From NCBI GenBank assembly GCA_018195615.1, contig JAGTPG010000002.1:3476501-3540500 (forward strand): a stretch of 64,000 nt of DNA, written 5' to 3'. The first letter of the stretch is position 1. Each line of letters opens with the position of its first letter. Below the pieces are notes generated by a model. The model was not told where the DNA came from and ran no database searches. It saw only the letters and a program-made list of their open reading frames with translations. Positions 25,651 to 34,566 of the stretch are shown here, piece by piece. Source of the DNA: Streptomyces tuirus (GTDB lineage: Bacteria; Actinomycetota; Actinomycetes; Streptomycetales; Streptomycetaceae). The position numbers and the translations under genes were made by a program.

Positions 25651-27592
25651 CACGCTCAAGAGCACGACGGGCGCGGGTGGCGCCTCGGGCGGCCTGCGCC
25701 GCCTGCTGCTCGACAACGGGGCGCTCACCGCGCTCATCGTCCTCGTCGTCGCGATGTCGGCGCTGTCCGGCGACTTCCTGACGACCGACAACCTCCTGAA
25801 CGTCGGCGTGCAGGCGGCCGTGACGGCCATCCTCGCCTTCGGCGTGACCTTCGTGATCGTCTCGGCGGGCATCGACCTGTCGGTCGGCTCGGTCGCCGCG
25901 CTGTCGGCCACCGTGCTCGCGTGGAGCGCGACGTCGGCGGGCGTCCCCGTGTTCCTCGCCGTCCTGCTCGCCATAGCGACCGGTATCGCGTGCGGCCTGG
26001 TCAACGGCATCCTGATCTCCTACGGCAAGCTGCCGCCGTTCATCGCGACGCTGGCCATGCTGTCCGTGGCCCGCGGTCTGTCGCTGGTGATCTCCGAGGG
26101 TTCGCCGATCGCCTTCCCCGACTCGGTCTCCCACCTCGGGGACACGCTCGGCGGCTGGCTGCCGGTGCCGGTGCTCGTGATGGTCGTGATGGGGCTCATC
26201 GCCGCGTTCGTGCTCGGCCGGACCTACATCGGCCGCTCGATGTACGCGATCGGCGGCAACGAGGAGGCCGCGCGGCTGTCCGGGCTGCGCGTGAAGAAGC
26301 AGAAGCTCGCCATCTACGCCTTCTCCGGCGTCTTCGCCGCCGTCGCGGGCGTCGTGCTCGCGGCCCGGCTGTCCTCCGCGCAGCCCCAGGCCGCCGACGG
26401 CTACGAGCTGGACGCGATCGCCGCCGTCGTGATCGGCGGGGCGTCCCTGGCCGGCGGTACCGGCAAGGCGTCCGGCACGCTGATCGGCGCGCTGATCCTG
26501 GCCGTGCTGCGCAACGGGCTGAACCTGCTGAACGTATCGGCGTTCTGGCAGCAGGTCGTCATCGGTGTCGTGATCGCGCTGGCGGTGCTGTTCGACACGC
26601 TGCGGCGCAAGGCGGGGGCGACGCCGGTGGCGGCCGGTGCCTCCGGCGGCGGCAGGGGCAAGCAGGCGACGACGTACGCGCTCGCGGCCGTCGTCACCGT
26701 CGCGATCGTCGGCGCCACGTCCTTCCTGCACAACGGCTCCTCCTCGGCGAGCACCCCGAAGATGGGCCTGTCGCTCTCCACCCTCAACAACCCCTTCTTC
26801 GTGCAGATCCGGTCGGGCGCCCAGGCCGAGGCGAAGCGGCTGGGCGTGGACCTGACCGTCACGGACGCCCAGAACGACGCCTCCCAGCAGGCCAACCAGC
26901 TGCAGAACTTCACCAGTTCCGGACTCGGCGCGATCATCGTCAACCCGGTGGACTCGGACGCGGCGAGCAACTCGGTGAAGGCCGCCGACAAGGCGAAGAT
27001 CCCGGTCATCGCCGTGGACCGCGTCGTCAACAACGCCAAACTGGACGCCCTGGTCGCCTCCGACAACGTCGCCGGCGGTGAGCTGGCCGCCAAGACCATC
27101 GCCGACAAGCTGGGCGGCAAGGGCAAGATCGTGATCCTCCAGGGCCAGGCCGGAACGTCCGCGGCCCGGGAGCGCGCGCAGGGCTTCGCCAATGGCCTCA
27201 AGGCCTACCCGGGCATCCAGGTCGTGGCCCAGCAGCCCGCCGACTTCGACCGCACCAAGGGCCTCGACGTGATGTCGAACCTGCTCCAGGCCCACCCGGA
27301 CGTCCAGGGCGTCATCGCCGCCAACGACGAGATGGCGCTCGGAGCGATCAAGGCCCTGGGGTCCAAGGCCGGCAAGTCGGTCTCGGTGGTCGGCTTCGAC
27401 GGCACGCCTGACGGACTGAAGGCCGTCGAGGGCGGCACGCTGTACGCGTCCGTGGCGCAGCAGCCGTCCCAGCTCGGGAAGATCGCCGTGGACAACGCCC
27501 TGCGGGCCCTTCAGGGCAAGAAGGTCGAGGAGACGGTGCAGGTGCCGGTGAAGGTGGTCACGAAGGAGAACGTGGCCGGCTTCAGCGGCTGA
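25640..27592 (+). CDS. Fused ribose-type permease and sugar-binding protein (RbsC-RbsB)
   Basis: A 650-residue fusion. Residues 1-330 are an RbsC-type permease with about nine helices and the signature GIDLSVGSVAALSA, plus GGNEEAARLSGLRV. A linker helix (ALAAVVTVAIVGATSFLHNG, about 347-366) leads to a type I periplasmic-binding domain, residues 375-650: MGLSLSTLNNPFFVQIRSGA, DAQNDASQQANQLQNF, PVIAVDRVVNN, GFDGTPDGLKAVEGG. The binding protein is thus tethered to the outside of the membrane instead of being a lipoprotein. Start GTG (VATDTLKS). This fusion is a known peculiarity of Streptomyces. Frame intact. Confidence 0.93.
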   Translation: MATDTLKSTTGAGGASGGLRRLLLDNGALTALIVLVVAMSALSGDFLTTDNLLNVGVQAAVTAILAFGVTFVIVSAGIDLSVGSVAALSATVLAWSATSAGVPVFLAVLLAIATGIACGLVNGILISYGKLPPFIATLAMLSVARGLSLVISEGSPIAFPDSVSHLGDTLGGWLPVPVLVMVVMGLIAAFVLGRTYIGRSMYAIGGNEEAARLSGLRVKKQKLAIYAFSGVFAAVAGVVLAARLSSAQPQAADGYELDAIAAVVIGGASLAGGTGKASGTLIGALILAVLRNGLNLLNVSAFWQQVVIGVVIALAVLFDTLRRKAGATPVAAGASGGGRGKQATTYALAAVVTVAIVGATSFLHNGSSSASTPKMGLSLSTLNNPFFVQIRSGAQAEAKRLGVDLTVTDAQNDASQQANQLQNFTSSGLGAIIVNPVDSDAASNSVKAADKAKIPVIAVDRVVNNAKLDALVASDNVAGGELAAKTIADKLGGKGKIVILQGQAGTSAARERAQGFANGLKAYPGIQVVAQQPADFDRTKGLDVMSNLLQAHPDVQGVIAANDEMALGAIKALGSKAGKSVSVVGFDGTPDGLKAVEGGTLYASVAQQPSQLGKIAVDNALRALQGKKVEETVQVPVKVVTKENVAGFSG

Positions 27593-27665
27593 CATCGGGG
27601 AACGGCGGGCGGTCGCACGGCTGGTGGAGACCGCCCGCCCATGTCACTCACGTGGGGAGACAACC

Positions 27666-28567
27666 ATGTACGACTACGACCTCCTGGTCGTGGGGTCGGC
27701 CAACGCCGACCTGGTGATCGGTGTCGAGCGCCGGCCCGGTGCCGGCGAGACCGTGCTCGGCTCCGACCTGGCCGTCCACCCGGGCGGCAAGGGCGCGAAC
27801 CAGGCGGTCGCGGCCGCCCGGCTCGGGGCCCGTACGGCGCTGCTGGCCCGGGTCGGCGACGACGCGTACGGCCGGCTGCTGCTGGACTCGCAGCGGGAGG
27901 CCGGCGTCGACACGGTCGGTGTCCTGGTGGGCGGCGCGCCGACCGGGGTCGCGCTGATCACGGTGGACCCGTCCGGGGACAACAGCATCGTCGTCTCGCC
28001 GGGCGCGAACGGCCGGCTGACCCCGCAGGACGTGAGCGCCGCCGGATGCCTGTTCCAGAGCTCCCGGGTGGTCTCGGTCCAGTTGGAGATCCCGCTGGAG
28101 ACGGTGGTGGAGGTCGTACGGAACCTGGCCCCGGAGAGCCGGTTCGTCCTCAACCCCTCGCCGCCGCGGCCCTGCCGCAGGAGGTGCTCGCGGCCTGCGA
28201 CCCGCTGATCGTCAACGAGCACGAGGCGAAGGTGATCCTCGGCGGGTCCGCCGTCGGGGACAGCCCTGAGGACTGGGCGCGCATCCTGCTCGCGAAGGGC
28301 CCGCGGTCGGTGGTGGTGACGCTGGGCGCGGAGGGCGCGCTGGTGGCCTCCGCGGAGGGCGTCCGGCGGGTTCCGTCCGTGAAGGTGAGCGCCGTGGACA
28401 CGACGGGTGCGGGGGACAGTTTCACGGCCGCGCTGGCCTTCCGGCTGGGGGCGGGCGAGTCGCTCGCCGAGGCCGCGGCGTACGCGGCGCGGGTCGGTGC
28501 CGTGACGGTGACGAGCGAGGGCGCGCAGGCGTCGTTCCCGACGGCGGCGGAGGTCGCCGGATCATGA
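27666..28567 (+). CDS. rbsK: Ribokinase (PfkB family), reading frame broken once
   Basis: About 300 residues; phosphorylates ribose to ribose 5-phosphate. The N-terminus MYDYDLLVVGSANADLVIGV and GGKGANQAVAAARLGA are the ribokinase substrate motifs; VNEHEAKVIL and DTTGAGDSFTAALAFRL near the end hold the anion hole and the catalytic aspartate. The frame changes near 28164-28168, after FVLNPSPP, with one base missing in CCGCCGCGGCC; the continuation is AALPQEVLAACDPL. Its stop overlaps the rbsD start (ATGA). It follows the permease fusion by 70 bp in the same operon. Confidence 0.88.
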
Positions 28568-28953
28568 AGAAGGCCGGAATACTGAACCGCCACCTCGCCG
28601 GGGCGCTGGCCGAACTCGGCCACGGGGACGGAGTGCTGGTGTGCGACGCGGGCATGCCCATCCCTGACGGCCCCCGGGTGGTGGACCTGGCCTTCCGGGC
28701 CGGGGTGCCGACGTTCGCGGAGGTGCTGGACGGGCTGCTGGCCGAGCTGGTGGTCGAGGGCGCGACGGCGGCCACGGAGGTACGGGAGGCGAACCGGGAG
28801 GCCTCGGAACTCCTGGACGGGCACTTCCCGTCGCTGGACCTCGTCGCGCACGAGCGGCTCAAGGAGCTGTCGGCCGGGGCCCGGCTGGTGGTCCGCACGG
28901 GCGAGGCACGGCCCTACGCGAACGTGTTGCTGCGGTGCGGGGTGTTCTTCTGA
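28564..28953 (+). CDS. rbsD: D-ribose pyranase
   Basis: A 129-residue protein of the RbsD/FucU family, which interconverts beta-pyranose and beta-furanose ribose so that ribokinase can use it. The family landmarks are MKKAGILNRHLAGALAELGHGD with the catalytic histidine, VCDAGMPIP, and RTGEARPYANVLLRCGVFF at the C-terminus. The complete length and intact frame agree with the family. ATGA overlap with rbsK shows coupling. It is the last gene of the operon and is followed by a strong terminator. Confidence 0.95.
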   Translation: MKKAGILNRHLAGALAELGHGDGVLVCDAGMPIPDGPRVVDLAFRAGVPTFAEVLDGLLAELVVEGATAATEVREANREASELLDGHFPSLDLVAHERLKELSAGARLVVRTGEARPYANVLLRCGVFF

Positions 28954-28969
28954 CGCCCTGAACGGTTTC

Positions 28970-29005
28970 GAGGGCCCGGTCCGTCGACCGGGCCCCTCGG
29001 CTTTT
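28970..29005 (+). terminator. Terminator of the ribose operon
   Basis: GAGGGCCCGGTC (28970-28981) pairs with GACCGGGCCCCTC (28986-28998) around a four-base loop and is followed by CTTTT at 29001-29005. It is a textbook factor-independent terminator, 17 bp after the rbsD stop. Confidence 0.9.
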
Positions 29006-29154
29006 CCCCTCCCGTCAGGACCCCCGCGATCCCCCAGATCCCCTCCCAGAAGTCCTGACGCCATGTACGACCCACGCGAGCCGGAAAGGGTTGCACGGCA
29101 AAGTAAGAAATTCTTGCCGACCGGTGCGACTCGCATCGGCGTACGCTGACATTT

Positions 29155-29891
29155 ATGGTGCTTCATCGTGCCAACAGGGGACATACGGGGCAGGGGGCGT
29201 CGAGTGATCCGAGCCTGCCCGTGTTCGTCGACTCCTCCGGCCGGCGTGCGCGGAATCTACGGCTGACCGGCTACGGGCTGGCCGCCTGTGCGGCCTCGTA
29301 CCTGGCGGTGCTGGGGCTGAGCCTGATGGGAGCAACACCCTTCGCGCCGGGGGCGATCCTGCCCGGCGACATGGCTGCGCCTGCCGCGCCGGAACCCCGC
29401 GTCCCGGGCCGGACGCCCCTGGCGCCCGGCGAGCCACCGGCGTCGGACCGGTCGGAGCTCGGCGGCCCGTCGGCCGTCGGCCCGGGCAACCTGCTCGTTC
29501 CGCAGTTCGCCGCGCCCGGCCCGCCCATCGTTCCGCCTCTCGTGCCCGGGAGCCCACCGCCGGGCGCTCCGGCCTCTCCTGACACATCAGAACCACAGGC
29601 ACCGACGACACAAGAGCCCCCTCACCGGCGCAGCCGGACGCCCCGATGAGCCTTCCGCTCCCGCCCCTGCCCCGGCACGGGCACCACTCCCGCCGCGCCT
29701 CCTCCCTCACCGGCTCCGCCGACCACTGCCCCGTCCGCCCCTCCGGCACCTGAGCCACCGGCACCCGAGCCACCGGCCCCCGCACCGCCACCCACCGCCC
29801 AGTCCACAGCGCCGGCGCCCGGTGTCCCGGCCCCGTCCGGTGCCTCGGCCGTGCCCCGCCCTCCGACCCCTCGGTGGCCGAGGCCTCCTGA
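29155..29891 (+). CDS. Proline-rich membrane-anchored protein, MatA-like by position; frame likely broken
   Basis: The uninterrupted frame gives 164 residues ending at 29649. It starts MVLHRANRGHTGQG, has one transmembrane helix (LTGYGLAACAASYLAVLGLS) and then a Pro/Ala-rich outer region. Proline-rich coding character continues past that stop in the same frame (PAPPTTAPSAPPAPEPPAP). Assuming single missing Cs in the C runs near 29617, 29641, 29689 and 29867, one reading runs on to PSVAEAS and stops at 29889-29891, overlapping the next gene's ATG (TGATG). That reconstruction is inference. Coupled to a deacetylase/GT2 synthase, it may be the partner subunit, like MatA beside MatB. Confidence 0.6.
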
Positions 29892-32073
29892 TGCGGCGGC
29901 GCCCCTCCCGGTCACCCGGCCGCTCGCCGAGGGCGCCCGGCCCGCGGCGGACGCGAGCGCCCCTGCCACCGCGGCACCGCTTCCGCATCGTCGTCCCTCT
30001 GGTCCTGCTGGCCTTCATCGCCTCGGTCCTCCTGATCGAGGGGTACACCACCCGGGGCTTCGCCGGTGACCAGGAAGGACACAGCGGACGACCGGCCACC
30101 GGCGTCCCCGGCAGGATCAAGGGCGGCGGCCCGATCGTCGACACCACCCACGATCACCCGCGGACCTATCGCACACCGGACAAGACCGTGGTCCTGACCT
30201 TCGACGACGGCCCCGACCCCACCTGGACGCCCCGCGTACGGGCCGTTCTCGACCACTACGACACGCCCGGCACCTTCTTCGTCACCGGGCAGCAGACCGT
30301 CCGGCACCCGGGCATCCTGCGCGGCCTGATCCGCTCCGGCCACGAGATCGGCGTGCACACCTTCTCCCACCGGGACCTGACCACCCAGTCCGCGAGCGCC
30401 GTGGACCGTGAACTGGCGCTGACCCAGCTCGCCCTCGCGGGTGCGGCGGGCATCAAGACGTCGCTGATGCGGATGCCCTACTCCTCGACGCCCGCCGCCC
30501 TCGACGACCCGGCGTGGTCCGTCGCCCGACGCCTCGGCGAGAAGGGCTACGTCCTGGCCTTCATCGACCAGGACACCAACGACTGGCGGCGGCCGGGCGC
30601 CCGGGCGATCGCCGACGCGGCCACCCGAGCGAGCCGGGCAGGGGCGCGGTCGTCCTCCTGCACGACGCGGGCGGGGACAGATCACAGACCGTCGAAGCCC
30701 TCAGGACCCTGATCCCCCGGCTGCAGGCCCAGGGCTATCGCTTCACCACCCTCGCCGACCTCGTCGGCGCCGACCGCCTCACCAGCCCCGTCGACACGGT
30801 CGACCTGTGGCAGGGCCGCATCTTCGTGGCCGCCGTGACCGTGTCGGGAGCGGCGGTGTCGGCCGTCAGCGTGCTGCTGCTGGTGGTGGGCTCACTCGTC
30901 CTCGCACGGTGTGTGGTGCTGCTCGTGCTGGCACGTCACCACGCCCGCCGCCACCGGCGCGCCGGCACCGGCCGGAGCCGGGCCGTGACCCGTCCCGTCA
31001 GCGTCGTCATCCCCGCCTACGACGAGAGACTGTGCATCCCCAAGACGCTCCGCTCGCTCGCCGCGAGCGACCACCCGGTCGAGATCATCGTCGTGGACGA
31101 CGGATCCCGCGACGGCACCGCCGACATCGCGGACGCACTCGCCCTGGACAACGTCACCGTCATCCGCCGGCCCAACGGCGGCAAACCCTCCGCCCTCAAC
31201 ACCGGCGTCCTGCGGGCCTCCCACGACCTCATCGTGATGCTGGACGCCGACACCGTCTTCGCCCCTCGACCGTCGGCCGCCTCGTCCAGCCGTTCGCCGA
31301 CCCCGCGTCGGCGCCGTCGCGGGCAACGCCAAGGTCGGCAACCACCGGCGCCTGCTCGGCCGGTGGCAGCACATCGAGTACGTCATGGGCTTCAACCTCG
31401 ACCGCCGCATGTACGACCTGCTGAACTGCCTGCCCACCATTCCCGGTGCCGTGGGGGCGTTCCGGGCCGAGGCCCTGCGGGAGGCCGGAATGATGAGTGC
31501 GGACACCCTCGCCGAGGACACCGACATCACCATGGCGCTGCACCGGGCCGGGTGGGAGATCCGCTACGCGCCGGACGCGCTCGCCTGGACCGAGGCGCCG
31601 GCCACGCTGCGGGAGCTGTGGCGGCAGCGCTACCGCTGGAGCTACGGCACGATGCAGGCCGCGTGGAAGCACCGCCACGCGCTGCTGGAGCGTGGCCCCG
31701 CGGGGCACTTCGGCCGCGTCGGTCTGCCCCTGCTGGCCGTCTTCCAGATCCTCACCCCCTGCTCGCCCCGCTGATCGACATCCTGGCCGTCTACGGCCTG
31801 GTGTTCGGGAACCCGACCACCACCGTGCTGGCCTGGAGCGGCGTGCTGGCGGTGCAGGCCGTCTGCGCCGGGTACGCCTTCCACCTCGACGGCGAGCGGC
31901 TCCGGCCCCTGTGGGCGCTGCCTCTCCAGCAGATCGTCTACCGCCAGGTGATGTACCTGGTCCTCGTCCAGGCGTGCCTGACCGCGATCAACGGCTACCG
32001 ACTGCCCTGGCAGCGGCTCAAACGCAGCGGGGACGTGATGCTGCCTCCCCAGCCCTCGCCCCGTCGCCCGTGA
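29891..32073 (+). CDS. Bifunctional polysaccharide deacetylase/GT2 synthase, MatB-like; frame broken about four times
   Basis: A membrane protein of about 728 residues. After a signal-anchor (FRIVVPLVLLAFIASVLLIE) comes an extracellular NodB deacetylase with TFDDGPDPTWTP and HTFSHRDLT. A second helix (SGAAVSAVSVLLLVVGSLVL) leads to a cytoplasmic processive GT2 domain with SVVIPAYDE, DDGSRDGTAD, DADT, EDTDITM and QRYRW, then C-terminal helices. This plan matches MatB, linked to poly-beta-1,6-GlcNAc synthesis and pellet adhesion in Streptomyces. Single missing bases are needed near 30634-30638, 31262-31265, 31301-31304 and 31755-31759, all in C or CG runs. The product is inferred from the domain plan. 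Confidence 0.82.
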
Positions 32074-32190
32074 GCGAGCCGCTGCCTCCGGGCCCGTTCC
32101 TCCCGGGCGCATCGTACGATCGGGTTGAATTGCCTGTCTGATGGCCCGTCAGTCTTCCTTCCGGGAGCTTCTTCGGCTCAAGGTGTGATC

Positions 32191-32532
32191 ATGAAAAATC
32201 CTCGATTGCACCGTAAGAACCGATCCTTCGCCCACTCGGCTGCCGCGGCCGTCATCGTCCTGGCCGCGGTCCTGACCTCCGCGGCACCCGTCGCCGCCGA
32301 CACCGCTCCGCCGGCCGACGAGAGCCGGAGCCGGACCTCCGAGTGCAGCTCGGCCCAGAACCCGAGGCAGGGCGGCCTCGACATGCTCGTCCGGGCGATC
32401 CTGCTCGGACCGGAGAGCATGACCGACAAGTCCCAGTGCCAGGACGGCGCGCAGCAGCAACACCAGCAGCAGCAGAAACCACAGGAGAACTCGGGCCGAG
32501 TACGCGTTGTCGGCCCTGTGCTGGTCCCCTGA
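32191..32532 (+). CDS. Small secreted protein with Gln-rich tail, function unknown
   Basis: A 113-residue protein beginning MKNPRLHRKNRSFAHSAAAA, with a signal peptide (VIVLAAVLTSAAPVAAD, cleavage after VAA). The mature part has two cysteines (TSECSSAQN and DKSQCQDG) and a glutamine run, AQQQHQQQQKPQ, before a short tail. The open frame extends further upstream (32125), but the ATG at 32191 with AAGGTGTG in front gives the natural signal peptide. It follows the MatB-like gene by about 120 bp in the same direction. I recognise no family. Confidence 0.65.
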   Translation: MKNPRLHRKNRSFAHSAAAAVIVLAAVLTSAAPVAADTAPPADESRSRTSECSSAQNPRQGGLDMLVRAILLGPESMTDKSQCQDGAQQQHQQQQKPQENSGRVRVVGPVLVP

Positions 32533-32578
32533 CCTGCTGAGACGCCGCGCCTGGCAGAACGGCATGTGCGGGCGCTCT

Positions 32579-33220
32579 TCACTCGTCCCAGGGCGGCGAA
32601 CGCCGTCGGCAGACACAGCGCAACGGGACCCGAGCCCGGGCGCCTTCGCGTCGCGGGGCGGCCAGGACGCCGTGCCGGGTGTTCTGGCCCGCCCCGGTTG
32701 TGTTTCCGCTAGCCGAGCACCGGGGGCGGCGGGTCAGCACGCGCGTGAGACCGCCGTCGTCCTCCACGACGTCCCGGACGTGCTCGAACCCGATCCGGCC
32801 CAGGAGGCGCAGCGACGCGGTGTTCTCCGCGTCCACGGTGGCGTGCACCTCGGTCAGCGCCAGCGTCTCGAAACCGTGGCGGGCGAGAGCGTCCGCCAGC
32901 TCCGTTCCGAGCCCGCTGCCCCAGACCTCGGGCGCCAAGGCGTAGACGATCTCGTGACCGCCCGCCTCCTCGGTCCGCTTGATCTCCGCGTGCCCGACCA
33001 GGAGCCGTCCGCGCCGGACCGCCCACACGTCGAAGAGATCCCGCGCGTACACCTTGCTGAAGATCCGCCCGAACAGGGCCCGGTGCTCCGCCTCGGGAGC
33101 AGGACCGTCACCCATCCACCGGGACACCCTCGGGTCCTGGAACAGAGCGACGAAGCTCTCCTCGTCCTCCGGTGTGTAGGCGTCCAGCAGCAGGCGCGGG
33201 GTGCGCAGTGTCGGGGGCAT
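32579..33220 (-). CDS. GNAT-family acetyltransferase (RimJ-like), tail probably artefactual
   Basis: The acetyltransferase covers residues 1-170: MPPTLRTPRLLLDAYTPEDE, VGHAEIKRTEEAGGHEIVYALAPEVWGSGLGTELADAL, and EVHATVDAENTASLRLLGRIGFE, the acetyl-CoA loop and the conserved Asn of N-acetyltransferases acting on protein or peptide amino groups. After GGLTRVLTRRP an Arg- and Cys-rich tail of some 40 residues follows that fits no GNAT protein. Restoring one G in the ggggg run 32722-32726 would end the protein as PPVLG with a stop at 32709. The start MPPTL is preferred over an upstream GC-rich extension. Confidence 0.8.
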   Translation of the reverse strand: MPPTLRTPRLLLDAYTPEDEESFVALFQDPRVSRWMGDGPAPEAEHRALFGRIFSKVYARDLFDVWAVRRGRLLVGHAEIKRTEEAGGHEIVYALAPEVWGSGLGTELADALARHGFETLALTEVHATVDAENTASLRLLGRIGFEHVRDVVEDDGGLTRVLTRRPRCSASGNTTGAGQNTRHGVLAAPRREGARARVPLRCVCRRRSPPWDE

Positions 33221-33372
33221 GCCGGGGGACGCTACCCACGTCGAGCCCGGGGCGGCAATCGAGTTTCGCCCGCGTACGCGATTCCCCCGGCCACTTGCCA
33301 CTTCGTCGTAGGTTCATGGGGGAACGGGCCGTCTCGCCGGCCCGGGACGGCGTCGCAGGCAAGGAGTCGAAC

Positions 33373-34562
33373 GTGGACGCGCAGGACACCGCGGAGAAGC
33401 TGCGGGCGATCAGCGGCGAGCTGTCGGAGCGGTTCTACGAGCGGGCCGACGTCGTGCGGACGCTCGTGGTGACGTTGCTGGCCGGGCAGCACTCGTTGGT
33501 GCTCGGTCCGCCCGGGACGGCGAAGTCCGAGATGGCGCGGGAGCTGACGGGCCGGATCGAGGGGGCGGCCTACTGGGAGATCCTGCTGTCCAAGTTCACC
33601 GCCCCGACGCGGATGTTCGGTCCGATCGACGTCGCCGCGCTGGCCCGGGGCGAGTACCGGCAGGTCTACGAGGGCCGCGCCACCACCGCGCACGTCGCCT
33701 TCATCGACGAGATCTTCAAGTGCTCCACGGCGGCCCTGAACGAGACGCTGGGCTACCTCAACGAGCGGATCTACCACCCCGAGAACGGCGGCGAGCCGAT
33801 CCGCTGCCCCCTCATCGGGGCCATCACGGCCAGCAACGAGCTGCCGGGCGAAGAGGACGCGGCCGCCGTCTTCGACCGGCTGCTCGTGCGGATCGAGGTC
33901 GGATACCTGGAAGACCCCTCGAACTTCGCCGCGCTGGTGCGGTCCGCCGTCCGGCGCCCCGAGGCACCGGCCCGGACCACCGTCGAACTGGCCGCGTTGC
34001 GGCACGCCGTGACCGAAGGGGTCCCGGCCGTGGACGTCCCCGACGCGATCGTCGACGCGGTGTGCACACTGCGCGCCGCCCTGCGCCGCAAGGAGCTCGT
34101 CGCCTCCGACCGCCGCTGGCGGCAGGCGGTGGGGCTGCTCCAGGCGTCCGCCTACCTCGACGGCCGCCCGGCGGTCGACGAGACCGACCTGTCGGTACTG
34201 ACGCACGTGCTGTGGAACTCCCCGCCGAGCGCCCCACCGTCGAGCGCGAGGTGCTGCACCTGGTCAACCCCGACGCCAAGGAGGCGCTCGACCTGGCCGA
34301 CTCCATCGACGAGCTGGAGGCCCAGCTCGACGCGATGGCCGGGCAGTCCCGCGAGGCGCTGAGCGACTGGGTCATCAAGAAGGCCCACAACCAGCTCGCC
34401 ATGGCGGGGAAACGGCTGGAGCAGCTGCGCCAGGAGGCGGTCGCCGCCGGTCGTTCCACCGCCGCCATCGACCGTGTCGCCGGACGCCGGCGCGCCGTCC
34501 GCGCCCGCGTTCTCACCGAGGCCCTCGGCATGGACGCGAGCATGGTGCAGGCCCAGGTCTGA
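33373..34562 (+). CDS. MoxR/RavA-type AAA+ ATPase, reading frame broken once
   Basis: A hexameric-type AAA+ ATPase of about 397 residues in the RavA branch of the MoxR family. Walker A is GPPGTAKSE (residues 45-53), Walker B VAFIDEIFK, sensor 1 AITASNELPGEEDA, and the lid region DRRWRQAVGLLQASAYLDGR. The C-terminal helical extension is ADSIDELEAQLDAMAGQSRE. The frame changes at the cccc run 34220-34223 (one C missing) after THVLWNSP. Start GTG (VDAQDTAEK) follows AAGGAG by six bases. The VWA gene begins 4 bp after its stop: RavA and ViaA work as a pair in enterobacteria, coupling ATP hydrolysis to remodelling of membrane or Fe-S protein targets. Confidence 0.87.
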
Positions 34563-34566
34563 CCCC

